NCBI GenBank assembly: GCA_034509425.1
Contig: JAVTVJ010001186.1
Location: forward strand, 372,001-436,000
From: Eopsaltria australis
Lineage: Eukaryota; Chordata; Aves; Passeriformes; Petroicidae
Direction: 5' to 3'
Length of the DNA stretch: 64,000 nucleotides
Shown: positions 51,042-63,402 of the stretch, in pieces
Layout of the letters: the number at the start of each line of letters is the position of its first letter
Position numbering within the stretch: position 1 is the first letter of the stretch
Notes under the pieces: model-generated
Seen by the model: only the letters and a program-made list of their open reading frames with translations
Database searches by the model: none
Told to the model about the DNA's origin: nothing
Made by a program: the position numbers and the translations under genes

Positions 51042-54000
51042 ACATCTTTTGTACAATTAATTTAAAACTTGGATGTTGTATTTCAGAAAGGTTAGTTTGG
51101 ACTATAATGGTAGAGGAATGGAGGGGAAAGAAGAGATTATATGTTGCAAGACACTGTAAGAGTCTAGTTTGCTTTACATTGTAAAACACAAACTGTGAAG
51201 GAATAGGTTCATTTTCTAAAGCAAGGAGGAAGAATAGTTATATATAACAGCAGCTTATGCTGGCAGAAACCCAAGCATAGCCATGGGTCACAGCTGTTAA
51301 ATTAAAGAAACTTTTCAAATAGAGAAAAGGAGCGAATCACCTTAAACTGGTACAGATTACTGTGCATGCATTTGGAGAAGCCTGGGGGTCATGCTGGAGG
51401 TCATTTCCGGAGTATCTTGCTATGAAGACCAAACAGGGAAATGGGAGCTGATTTGGATTTTTTTTCAGTGAAAACCGTTTCTTGTGGGAAATTCTGAATT
51501 ATCAAAAAAAAAAATGCCAAAAATTTCCCACTCTGATTTGGAATTTCTTTTTACTTGAAACTTTCAATTCCTTTTTTTCTTCCTCCTCCCCAAGATTTCA
51601 TTTTTCTCCTTGACTGGGGATAATAATATTTTGTGTGAAAGGAAAAGTCTTTCCTGTAGGGCTTTGTTAGCATTGCCTGGCTGTACTGAAAGGCAGAGAT
51701 TTACACCTCTATTCCATTTGCTCTTCAAGATTTTAATTCTGTTTCTCACAATGTACAGCACTTCTTTGTGTATCCTCTGTAACAGTCAATACACTTTTTC
51801 TCCTTTATTCTGATTCCAAGAAAAATCAGATCTCAGTGTTACCGGGATTTAATCAGTGATGATCAGATATTCAACACTCAGACTTTAAAAAATTACTAAA
51901 ATCACAGGAACAATAGCTGACAGATCTCACAGGTTTAGGAATCTATCCACAAAAAAGCATGAAAGAATGACAACATGCACAGAAACTTTACTACACATGG
52001 GAAGACTGTCCCTCAGTCAAGAAGAATTTATACTGGAAGTTTTTTCACGAAAAGCCTTTTTTGGGGATGCAGAAAGTGTGATTTAGTTCAGGTGATCTGA
52101 CTCCTTTTTTCTTTCTTGTTTTAAAAGTGATTTTGATACTTTTTAATTTGAAAGACTAATGAGATCTTCCAGTGATAATTGGGGTAGCCTACATGACAGA
52201 TTTGTTCAGACTTAGGTAGTGCTGGACATATCTGCAGTCCAAACATTTGAGCTGGCATATAGCTGCTGACACTAGAAACCCTGGATTTACACATTTTGAT
52301 TCTGAGTTAAGAGGCTCTAGGCCCTGAAATTCCTAGTTGCAAGGAAGCTCTGTGGCAGCAAGGGCTGTCCAGCTTTCCTGGCACCTGCTGGATTCTGCCA
52401 GAGACAGCCCATGTCTTCAGGATCTGATTGTATGTGCTGGAAAGAGGTTCTTTGAAAATCTGAATTATTTGAAAATCCTATTTCTTAAATATTTCCAATT
52501 ATATTTCTGTGAAGTGTTTTGCATAGGAACTGTTCCTGACCACAATTTGTAAGAAAGTTCTCCACCTGACTGGAGAACGGGAAGACATCAGGTCATCCTG
52601 ATGTACATCCTCAAACAGTAACACATTACAGAAACTACATGAACTGTAGTTTGTGTACCTTCCTGTCTTCATTCCTTCCATCCATCCATCCATCCATCCA
52701 TCCATCCATCCATCCATCCATCCATCCATCCATTCCACTGCCTCCACAAACACAAAATCCAAGGAGATCTTCCTCTGCCCTCATCAGAACTCCGGCTTTT
52801 CTTGGTGTAAAATACTTTCACTTGCACTAGTCAGAGAAGTACATGGGGGGAGTTCTGATTTGCAGCCCTTTCTGGCATGTAGAGATAACATACTGAAAAC
52901 ATGCTTAATTGATTGCTAGTTGATTTGGACCTAAAAAATGAAACAGCATCACTAAGAGCTCTGTTAGATATCTTTTGTGCTAAGACATTGCTACCTTCTA
53001 AGCGTATGTTAAGACAGCTGGCAATAATTAGTTGAGCAGAAACAAGCAGTAAAATTGGACTGGGAGATGAGATACAATTGGAATTGCCTGCCCTTTTCTT
53101 TTTATAGGTTTGGATTAATTTTTAGCAGTTAATTTTTTACATTTTCCTACCCTTCAATTCTTCCTTTCATTTCAGCAATATCTCAAAAACTCCTGTGGAA
53201 TGGAAGGATAATTTTCTATTTAGATTTGGAGACCAGATACAATACGAATAATATTGTTCTTTCTTCTTCCTTTAGTTTGTCTTTGCCTGAGTTTCTTTTC
53301 AGTCACATGAATAGAACTAGACTCATTACTGTGTGAAGTGTCAGAGTTCACTGACGCAGACAGAAAACATGCATCTTCCTGCTACATGATGGAAATACAC
53401 TTTTAATACAATTTCTCAACTAAATATCTGTGATTACAGCACATGCAGAGCTTGAAAAATGTAAAAAGGAATGAAAAGCTGGGAATGCATCTAAATATAA
53501 TGCTCTGTTCAATGCCAGAATGGCAAATTTTAAAAGTCATCTCACCACATCCCGCATGTTTTTTGTTAAAGCTGAAGTCTTTTGGTTAACGTAAATGACT
53601 GTGCAGCTATTGAAACTGGTGTACACAAAACAAAAAATTAATTCATGATCTGAAAGAAGAGAAAGCTACTGCATTTTTCTCCTCTGACTAAACTGAAAGT
53701 TGTTGTTGTATTTACAATATGCAGCATTCTGGAGAGAGAAGGAGGTTTGTGTGGGACTGGCCTCCCAGAAAGATCAAGCAGCAATGGCAACAACAACAAC
53801 TTTGTTGTTTAGTGGTTTTCAGAGGCACATTCAAAGCCCTTACAGGAAGAGCACATAAAAAAACCTTTAAAGAAACACAGTCAAATACTAAATTTAAAGC
53901 AGAAGTGAAAATGTGGTTTAAAATAGACTAGGAAACATGTTCCAAAGAGACACCCTTCAAGGCTCTTGAATGATGTTAGAGAAGATATCTGCAAGCTAGA

Positions 54001-56578
54001 GCTGAGAGTGGTCTTGACAGTAATACAATCAAATACTGTAAGAGTGATTCTAAAAAAGATTTTTAGAAACTTTTTTTTTGTTTCAAATTTTGCATGACAC
54101 TAAGTATTTCTGTACAATGCTGGAGTATGATGTAATTGCTAATTAAATGCTCTTCCCAAAACTCACAATAGCCACATTGGCTTAATTTACATTATTACAT
54201 AAACAGGGGCCAGGCAGCAAACAAGAGCATTGGATTCCAGATAGTTGAGACACATTGACTACTGATTCTCCTCTTTGCTCTACTTGATTGGCCTTGTCCA
54301 AGCTACCCTTGGTTCTAGGGACAGGTATCTTCAGGGAACATTCCCACCAGACCACTGTGTAGGTGGTGCACCAGAGTTCACTCCCTCTGCAGTACACAAT
54401 CCTCCAAAGCAATCCTGTCAGGCTTTGCATCCCCTCATAACCTTCCATACCTCCTTTCTGCGCTCAGCGGCATGCAGCCATTACCCTCAGTTTCAGCCTC
54501 TAAAAATCCACTCTGGCATAGCACATTCTTTACATGACCTAACAAAGTCCCAGGTCTTCTTTCCTCTTGTTCACTGGGCCTCTTGTGTTTAGCTGCACCA
54601 TTTGAGTAGATGAAGGTCTGCAAAGCACCTTGTCCACCAGAAATATTTGCACAACTTCTTTGACTAAGAATATAGGAGCAGGAATACAAGTACATGCAAA
54701 GCAATCAGGGAATGATATTTCTTATGCCCTAATACTTTGTCCTCAGGGATTTTCTGAGGTAGAGATTGTTTACTTCTGTTTAATAGTTCCTACAACATGA
54801 AAACTCGCCCCTGATTACAAGAAACTGAGCATGAACTTTGATTTGCCTAAGTATGTGTAAATTACACTCCAGTCCTATTTACACGCTTGCTGGGATTTGG
54901 GGAAGATTAAAAGAAAAAAAAAGAAAGACAAAAAAGATTTTTTAACTGTTTGTTCAATGGTAAGCCTGGAGAGATTATTTTGAAGATATACTCCACTGCC
55001 AGGAAGGCCACAGGTTTTTTATTCTGTTGACCTAAAAAATGTATTTCTTAAGCAGTCATTTGAGTTTAGCAGCAAAGGCTTTAGGAAGATAACCAAACTG
55101 TCATGAGACTTGGACATTGAGAAGGACACAGAGCATCTGATCATAGGACTAGGATTCAGAGGTTCCTTATCCAGACTTCTGCATTTTTTGCTATTTTTTC
55201 CCTTACCAAATATTCTTGAGGGCTTTTTAAAAGGATATCTTATAATCAACTGTATTTGGTAGCTTATGAAAAAACACTAATTTTTAGGGCTTTTGTTTTT
55301 TTTTTCAATTTGTAAAAACTGTCGTTGCTTTCTTGCTAGAAATGTTAACACTGGCAAGAGTGTTTCAATCAAGTCGAAGCCTGTTTATCATCTCTCTTGG
55401 CACAGCCAAAATCAAGACAATGTAATAAACTATCTGGAGAAATACTGTTCTTAGTATTACTCTTGGATGGAGATGAAGAAGTTTAACTTATGAAAGCACT
55501 TTGTGTTCATGAGTATAATCTTTGTCCAATCTAGCTATCTTAACAGATCAAATCAATACTTCGAAAAAAAAATAGAAATATATATATATATTTAAGGGCA
55601 ACAAGAATACTTTACTGTAGTTCAGAAATAAAACAAGAACAAAAAAAATCCTGTTTCATTTTAGTTTGTCTTTCACAATCATTCTCCTGTTTCAGTCTGG
55701 GTAATGCTTTCTCTCTTTGTGGCACACCCAGTCCAGGTAGACTTTATTTCCCTATTTATAGCTCTGAAAACACACACACTTAAATATTCTATAAGTTGCT
55801 ATAACTCAAACAGAAGCTGTGGGTGAATATTGAAATTGTTGACTGTACCTTTATGAACTGTTTTGTGCTGACAGTGTAACTATATGATGATCCTTTCTGG
55901 TTTTAAAATTCCTGACTAAATATGGATTTCTAGCAGACTATTAATATGTGCACTTGAAGAGAAAAAGGTGTATTCTGCACACTTTTCCAGTGAAATAGAG
56001 CTACCCTCAAAAAGTAAATTAAATCAGCTTAAAACAAGCTGTAACTGTACAGAGTGGAACATTCCCACAGTTCAGGTGCTGGTTACAAAATCAGTTTGAC
56101 TCTTTTTGGGACTGATGCAAGAAATGGATGAAGAGATTTCTCTGAAACACAGGAAAGGTTTTGTTTGCATTATTTTTCCTTGCTGGATCCAGGTTTAGAC
56201 TGGTTCTCATTTTATCTGCGCCCTGTTCCCCACCTTCACATGAGTACACTCAAAGCGGGGGCTTCAAAGCTGACAGCACTGGCCTAACTCTGTTCTTGTT
56301 AAAAGCATTGGCAAAACTCCCAGTGGCTTCAACAGCAACAGGATTAGGCCAACTGTGTGTGCTTTGAAAAACTCACCCAAGGCAATAAATCTAGCATTAA
56401 TTCACAAAGGAGAAAACCAAACAGCAAAAGAAATGAGGAGAGGGAAAAGAAGAATCATCGCTCAGTTGCTCAAAGTCCTTTAACAGAAAAATTACCCTGG
56501 TTAAATATTGTGGTGTAGGGTCTGTGTGGCTGGCACATGAGAGTTTGTGTTAGGCTGCTTAGGACTGTGCAGAGTGTA
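51042..56578. other. Intergenic DNA, no gene seen
   Basis: This is AT-rich sequence with the CCAT microsatellite at 52.7 kb and a short ATATATATAT run near 55580. The block at 54.2-54.7 kb is more GC-rich, with frames of 88-105 codons on both strands. I recognise no domain in them and do not call a gene. Confidence 0.6.
52675..52734. repeat. (CCAT)n microsatellite, about 14 copies
   Basis: A near-perfect CCAT tetranucleotide array covers about 60 bp. It translates to serine-isoleucine-histidine-proline repeats on the plus strand and methionine-aspartate-glycine-tryptophan repeats on the minus strand, which explains two spurious open frames. The pure array suggests length polymorphism. Confidence 0.97.
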
Positions 56579-56626
56579 GATCCCTTCCCTGGCTGCTGTG
56601 CAGATCCCTTCCCTGCCTGCTGTGCA
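56579..56626. repeat. 24-bp tandem duplication
   Basis: Two adjacent 24-bp copies (GATCCCTTCCCTGGCTGCTG... and GATCCCTTCCCTGCCTGCTG...) differ at one base. This is probably a recent local slippage or duplication event. Confidence 0.9.
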
Positions 56627-56856
56627 GAAACTGCTGGTAACCCTGCTGTTTAAATGGTGTAAGAGCAAGGAGAACTTTGAGATTACAGTTCCAGCTCACC
56701 CGGCCACAGAACTGCACTGAATTGGGCCAGCATGTGCTTCACCCCCTGCAAAACATGGGCTGCTCCAGCCTATAATCCCTTGAGGCACTTTGCTGTCATT
56801 TATTTGACTGATTTGCATCCTCTTGTTCTCATCTCATCTTGCATGTCTTGTAGTAC

Positions 56857-57188
56857 CTAAGGGGGGCTTACAAGAAAGCTGGAGAGGATCTTTTTACAAG
56901 ACCATGTAGAGGTAGGACAATGGAGAATAGCTTCAAACTGAAAGTGGGTTGGTTTAGAATGCTTATTAGGAAGAAATTTTTCACTGGGAGGTGGTATGTG
57001 AGACACTGGAACAGGTTGTCCAGAGAAATTAGAATGCCCCATATTTTGAAGTGTTCAAGGCCAGGTTAGACAGGGCTCTGAGCAACCAGGTCTAGTGGAT
57101 GGTGTCTCTGCCCATGGCAGGTGGGTTGGAAGTACATGGTCTTTAAGGTCCTTTCCAATCCAAATCGTTTATGATTTAAGATTATGAT
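56857..57188 (+). mobile_element. CR1 LINE fragment, about 330 bp
   Basis: Plus-strand CR1 3' end: GGGGCTTACAAGAAAGCTGG, GGAAGAAATTTTTCACTGGG, ACTGGAACAGGTTGTCCAGA, and GTCCTTTCCAATCCAAATCG before an ATGATTTAAGATTATGATT tail. A G/T-rich tract follows shortly after. Confidence 0.95.
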
Positions 57189-57249
57189 TTACATAATCTT
57201 TTTTACCACTCATTTACCTGTGCCTGTCTTTGAATTACCTCCTTTATGT

Positions 57250-57420
57250 TGTTTTGTAGTTTGGTGTGGGGATATTTTTGTTTGGTTGGTTTTGTGTTTT
57301 GTTTTTTGTTGGTGTTTTTTGGTCGGGTTTTTTGGGGGGGATTTCGAGGGGGTTGTTTGTTTTGGGTTTGGGGTTTTTTTTGCTTGATTTGGGGGTTTTT
57401 TTGTTTGTTTTCTTTTCACT
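57250..57420. repeat. G/T-rich low-complexity tract with several G-runs
   Basis: This is about 170 bp almost devoid of A and C on the plus strand. It includes G-runs at 57334-57340, 57348-57352, 57364-57366, 57370-57373 and 57391-57395 separated by T-rich loops, a possible long-loop G-quadruplex. Open frames here are composition artefacts: Gly/Val/Phe-rich on one strand, Lys/Pro/Thr-rich on the other. Confidence 0.85.
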
Positions 57421-60400
57421 AGAGACGTGGACCTTGGAGAAATTGGACCAAAAAATCCAAAGGCAAAATTATTTGAGTATGAATGCAGTAGGACTGGATT
57501 TTTGCCGTCATTGCACTGAATACCAGAACCTCCATCTGAACTTCTTTTCCTTTCACCCTTAATATTGCAGCAGCCTTTGCTGTCTTCTGTGCTGCCACAA
57601 AGTGAGCAATGCTCGGAGCATTGACAACAGTTTTTCATGAAAATGTGACTTTGGAAATTGTCCAGGCTCTTCTTAACTCTCACAAATGGTTTTGATTTCT
57701 CACCTTCACAAAGTGACTTGCCTCTCACAGGTGCTGACCTTGTGACCAGTACAGATTGGGGGTGTTTACCCTTTTGCTGTTCTTGAACTCCTCACGCTGC
57801 CCTGGAAAAGCAAAAGGGCTTTACATAGACCTACAATATGCCATTGGCATTGTGCAAGGATTTGTCCTTATTTTTTGAGGAGGACAACATTCATACCTCC
57901 TGCTGCCATCTTGGAGGAAAAGAAGAGTTTTATGTAACAAAGATGTTTGTACATATCTTGTGTCAGACACCCAATTGTGATTTTTGTTTCAACCAATGTT
58001 GATCGAAACAAATTTTATTTGCAAATTCTTTGACTCACCCTTCATGGTGTGAGGAGCTGGTTCCAGGGTTTGAAATAGTAAAATAGATGATTCTGACATT
58101 CCTTTTTAGCAACTAAGACCTTCAGATTTGCATTGCTGTAGATTCAAAGCCTTATATGACATTTCTGGCCTTGTATCAACATCATTCTTGCACAATTTCA
58201 TGACCACAAGTTCAATTAATGTACATTTTCAGTGTGAAAGAAAATTCCTGATGCATGTTAAACACAAACAGATTGAGAGAGTGTTTGGAAGAATAGCATT
58301 AATCTATCTGAAAATTACCTAGGAGTTTGATGCTCACACAAAAACTGCAACTGGTGTTTTTGCCAAAGAAATGCTCCTAACTACGATTCTGTATCTAGAT
58401 CTGGGGAATTAATTGATTTGCAGGGCTCACTGGCAGATCTACAAGAATTCATTTTGCATCAACCTGGAATGAAGTGTACAGCCAAATGAAAAGTAGGAAA
58501 AATAGTAAGTTTTGATTGACAACAAGCTTTATGTTTTGGGAGGGATTACTTGTTTCCTTGTTCATTCTTTCATAAAACTGAAGTGATTTCCAAATGCTGA
58601 GAACTAAAAATAAAATCTCAGAACTGAAATGCTGACATTTTTCCAGTTTTGAGACGTCTTTTCCTTAAGCAGCTTCCAAAAATAAAAAAAAAAGGACGAA
58701 ATTGAATCACTATTATTCAGGAAAAACATTTTGGCCAAAAATCCTTTATCCAACTCTGCATCCGATATCCTCCCATATTGCTTTTCCACTTTTTTAATAC
58801 AGAGTGGGAACATGCTGAAATGCAAAACTTGGTGCAAATTCAGGAAAACTATGCAAAATGACAAGTCAGCACAGAAGACAAAAGGAGCTATGATATTTAT
58901 TTTTTAGTTAAAGCTATTAAACTTTACTAGATGTGTCCATATCAACCTTGTTAAACCATGTAGAGCTGCATCTTTTTTTTCCTTTCTTTTAGTAAACCCT
59001 GGGATACTTCTAATACATCTGCTTCTCCTTCTGTTCAAAAGTTAATTGTGATCTTGGAGTGGGAAAATGTAAATGTCTTTAGAACAGTAAATCACACGTG
59101 ATACAAAATAAATGCATTGTCATTTTTGCATTTCCTCGATATTCCTACATTCGTTATTTTTATATTTTCTTGATATTCAAAACTCATAATTTATACTAGC
59201 GATTAATTTAAAAAGTAAAAGATGATCTTATACCCTAAGTAAGTTAGATGGCATTATTCCATAAATGATCATGACCTACTAGTTAAACCAAAGGAGCCTA
59301 AGATTTTTATGGCAACTCTCACATAAATATGCGAACAACAAATATCTATAGGCTAACACAACAAGAACAGAACCAAAGAAGAATGCTGAAGAGAGAATGA
59401 ATTGGGGAAGTTTTAGTTTGTTCACAGACAATTCACATGTGAAACATAAACATAGAATGTGAGGTGCTGCAGTGTGATGGTCACTTTTATGACAGCCCAT
59501 GTGCAGACAATATGAGTACAGGGACAGGTTATGGCAAGTGGTTCTTTAATTTGTAGGAATGCTAACATCAATGAGAACTTTTACATTTCCTTCACTGGTG
59601 TTCAGGTTAGGCCTTAAGGTAGCAGCAGAAGCAGCTAGCAAATTTAACTTTTACTGTCAACCCTACTGTGAAACAGAGGTTCACATCTAGCCATTGCTAT
59701 GCCATGGCTTGTTACAGTGACCATCAGAGCACTGTCTGTAAGCTGCACTTCTGCTTTCTGCAGTCTTCAGTAAAGATCAGAGCATCCCAAATGGTGATAT
59801 AAGACAGACTCTGCAAATCTGATACTGACAGTAGCCTGAAATAATTGCAGTAGCAAGACCCTTGCAGGAACCCACCAGCACAGCGTGCTAATGAGCACAG
59901 AAGTGATATCTGAGCAGTAGGATAAATAGTGTGAACTGGAGTGGCAGCTGCAGATGAGAGAGACCACTGGTCAGTATAAGAAGAAAAGTGTGATGCATCA
60001 GTACTTGGTTTATATAATGACTTGGAAAAGGTTCACAGGCCTGAGGAGTGGATGGAGTTTATTTTTACTTCCGTTAAGTTTGGATTTCCAAGGTACTGTT
60101 GATCACTTATTGGGGTAAAGCATTTCTTTTGAATGAAATGTGAATTCCCAGAGATGTGAGTAAAATTAGGTGGCATTTTCTGCTATTATATATGAGTTGT
60201 AAAAGTTAAAGGTACATAATCTTGGCAAAGACTAAGATGCACAGGGCTCATTCCTCTGGCGTTTCCCATGAGATCTAAAGCTGACTTTTGGTTCTCCAGA
60301 CATTCTAGAGTATGTCAATCCAGGAAAAACATATTTGGAAAGGATCTTACATTCCTTTTCCAGATCTGAACTTGGTTTTCTGCCAAAGTGGTTTGAAGTA

Positions 60401-62053
60401 ATCTCTTAGTCAGTACATATCTCAGACCTTTACTTCTGAGCACAAAACACGTAATCAGAAACCCCCGAACTGACCTAGAGATAACATTCCACCCTGGACT
60501 GGAAGATAAAAATGGGTGAGTTTGGAGTTTTCTGATTCCATACAAACAGCAAAAAAGCTGAAGCATAGAATTTTTGAGCTAAGGTTGAAATATGTGGATT
60601 AAAGGGCAAGACTGATATCGAGAAATAGACTATTGTTTTAATGATAGCTTAAAAAATACCCCAAGCTGTCTGGAGGTCTGTGCCTTCCCTGCAGTTATGG
60701 GGTGATGTCAGGAACATCCAGAAGACCGGTGTGGTCCCCACATTCAAGTATGTCCTGCACATTTTGTTTTCTCGCAGGCAACAGGAATTTTGTGCAAGCA
60801 CCTAAAACAGCAGTTGCAATGTACTAAGGCATCAGATGAGCTTAGATACTACTTTGAGAGCAGTCTTTGCCCATACCTCAGGCTGCGATTCTGATTGAAT
60901 GTCTGGAGAGGGTATATGAGATGATGATATCCCTGAAATGCCCTTCACACTGTAGTGTAGCTGTATCTTTTGATCTTATATTTTTATACAACTACTTTAT
61001 ATTTGCTAACTTCAGGCAAAATTTTGGCCTTAAAAATGCTCATAGTTATTTTCTGTGCTGTCAGAACAAGTTCAGACACATATGTTACAAGTGATTATAA
61101 AACAATGCATACATTTCATAAAGCACTTGAATGACTACCTGGCATATATTTGAACTCTGTCTGATAACTGTTGCATTTATTTTGATAGTTTCCTGCTTCA
61201 AAGTCTGGCATTCTGATGAAGTCCTGACCACTTCATAAAAAGCAAATGATGGCATTAATGTTGCAAGCAGGAGGGTGTAAGCCACAGCCACTTGAAAAGA
61301 AATGACATGGCTCTTTTTAGCTGAGCCTTACCCTGGGAGTTGATTGCTACGGAAAAGAGAGGTGAGAATTAGCTGCTTTTACTAATGTCAACGTTCTTAG
61401 AACGTTCACGAAACAAGAGGTGCTGAAAGTATGGCAACCAAATCCTCATCTTCTGACACTAATCTTGTCACTTCTGTGACATTCTTGGCCTCTTCTAACC
61501 CAGTGTCTGGGAATTTGAGATTTAATCTTTGGTCTACCACATGTTGGTGCAGAATATAGCTGCTGCAAAATGAGACCAACCTACAAACGAGGAAAAGATC
61601 TATTTAAAAATGAAAAATCCCAGCCCCCTCATTCTTCCTTAGCACAGGCATTTTTAGAACTAAATGTCAGTCTTATACTGACCACTTAATACTTTGTAAG
61701 CTGTGTTGCTCACTCCAGACAGGCAGGAATGTTTTGCTGTTTGTAATGCCGTCATGCCATCATGCATGCCTCTGCTGGGAGCATGTACTCATTCAACACC
61801 ACTGTGCAGTTCACATTCTCATTCTTCATTTCAGGAAAACTTTGTCTAGGTTTGTTTAAATATCAGACCATAAGGGAAGTGAAATAGTATGATAATTAAT
61901 ATTCCATCAGTGAAAGCAAGATTAAATTTGCTTTGTTTTGTAAGAACACAGTTCATGACCTGAATAGGTGATCTGGTGGCCCTTGTTGATGATATCGTCT
62001 TCCCATTTGGTCTGCATTGCTGAGAGTTTAGATGGGGTAGAGTTTCCAAGCAC
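57421..62053. other. Intergenic DNA, no gene seen
   Basis: This is unique AT-rich sequence between CR1 copies. Short frames only, with no family motifs and no RNA gene recognised. Confidence 0.6.
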
Positions 62054-63402
62054 TCACAGAAACACAGAACATGTTGAATTAGAAGGGACCCACAAGGATT
62101 ATCAAATCCAAGGCCTGGCCCTACACAGGACCATCCCCAAGAATCATACCATGTGCCTGAGAGAATTGTCCAAACACTTCTTGAACTCTGTCAGGCTGGT
62201 GCTGTGACCACTTCCCTGGGGACCCTCTTGCAGTGCCCCTCTGGGTGAAGAACATTTTCCTAATATCCAACCTAAACCTCCCTGACACAAATTCAGGCCA
62301 TTTCCTTGGGTCCTGTCACTGCTCACTAGAGAGAAGAGATCAGTGTCTGTCCCCTCGTCTTCCCCTCACAAAGAAGTTGCAGACTGCAGTGAGGTCTCCC
62401 CTCAATCTCCTCCAGGCTGAACAGACCAAGTGACCTCAGCCACTCCTCAAACAGCTTCCCCTCAAGGCCCTTCACCATCTTCATGCCCTCCCCTGGACAC
62501 TCTCTAGTTCTGTCCTTCTTACACTGTGGCACCCAGAACTGCCCCCAGCACTCGAGGTGAGGCTGCCCCAGTGCAGAGCAGAGCAGGACAATCCCCTCCC
62601 TTGCCCGCCTGGCGATGCTGTCCCTGATGTCCCCAGGACACGGGTGGCCCTCCTGGCTGCCAGGACACTGCTGGCTCATGTTCAACTTGCCATCAGCCAG
62701 GACCTCCAGGGCCTTTTCCATGGCACTGCTCTCCAGCCTCTCATTCCCCAGTCTGTCTGTACATCCAGGGTTGCTCCATCCCAGGTGCAGAGCCCAGCAC
62801 TTTCCCTCACTGCTGAACTTCCTAGGTTGATGATTGCCCAGCCCTCTCTGCAGGGCCTCCTGGCCTGGAAGGAGTCCACAGCTCCTCCCAGTTTTGGATC
62901 ATCTGTGAACTTTGTATCTCTCCTAGTCCTGCACCCAAGGCATTTATGAAGATGTTGTAGAGCACAGAGTCAAGGATGGAGCCCTGTGGAGCCCCTCTAG
63001 TGACAGGTCACCACTCTGATGACACCCCAGTCACTGTAACCCCTTGTGCCTGACCCATGAGCCAGCTGCTCTCCCATCACAGGATGTGCTTATCCAGCCA
63101 TGGGCTGGAGATTTTATCCAGGTGGCTACTGTAAGATATAGTATTGAAAGATTTACTGAAATCCAAAAAGATCACATGAACTGGCTTCCCCTGATCAGCA
63201 AGGTGGGTTACCTTGTCATAAAAGCAATTCAGGTTTGATAAGCAGGAATTTCCTCTCATGAAGCTGTGCTGGCTGTGACCAAAGACTGTGTTGTCTTTCA
63301 GGTGTTTTTCAATACCTCTTAGAATAATCTTCTTCATTACTTTACATGGCACTGAAGTGAGCCTGACAGGCCTGTAGTTCCCAGGGTTATCCTTTTTGTG
63401 TG
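62054..63402 (-). mobile_element. CR1 LINE, 5'-truncated, with end of ORF2 and 3' UTR (about 1.35 kb)
   Basis: Read on the minus strand, the element runs from inside the reverse transcriptase to the CR1 3' end near 62054 (plus text: CACAGAAACACAGAACATGT, TAGAAGGGACCCACAAGGAT). It is the longest CR1 in the window. Typical CR1 text includes the plus-strand words GAGCCCTGTGGAGCCCCTCT and GTGTTTTTCAATACCTCTTA. Stop codons after the first about 100 codons show that it is dead. Several 65-130-codon frames across it on both strands are by-products of the repeat. Confidence 0.95.
63077..63400 (-). pseudogene. CR1 reverse transcriptase fragment, decayed
   Basis: The minus-strand translation includes NPGNYRPVRLTSVPCKVMKK, the conserved LINE RT segment usually written GNYRPVSLTSVPGK. 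Further on is VIFLDFSKSFNTI, the motif A region. The catalytic-type Asp of LDF is kept, but the usual SKAFD reads SKSFN. The frame then hits a stop after DKHIL. The upstream part of ORF2 (N-terminal RT and endonuclease) is missing, so it cannot be active. Confidence 0.92.

Noticed and set aside
52499..52919. Frames with repeated SIHP or MDGW units
   Set aside because: Translation of the CCAT microsatellite.
57210..57728. 172-codon minus-strand frame, Lys/Pro/Thr-rich at its end
   Set aside because: Half of it is the complement of a G/T low-complexity tract, and no domain is present.
62557..62949. 130-codon plus-strand frame and the overlapping 131-codon minus-strand frame
   Set aside because: Both lie inside a minus-strand CR1 3' region and arise from repeat sequence.
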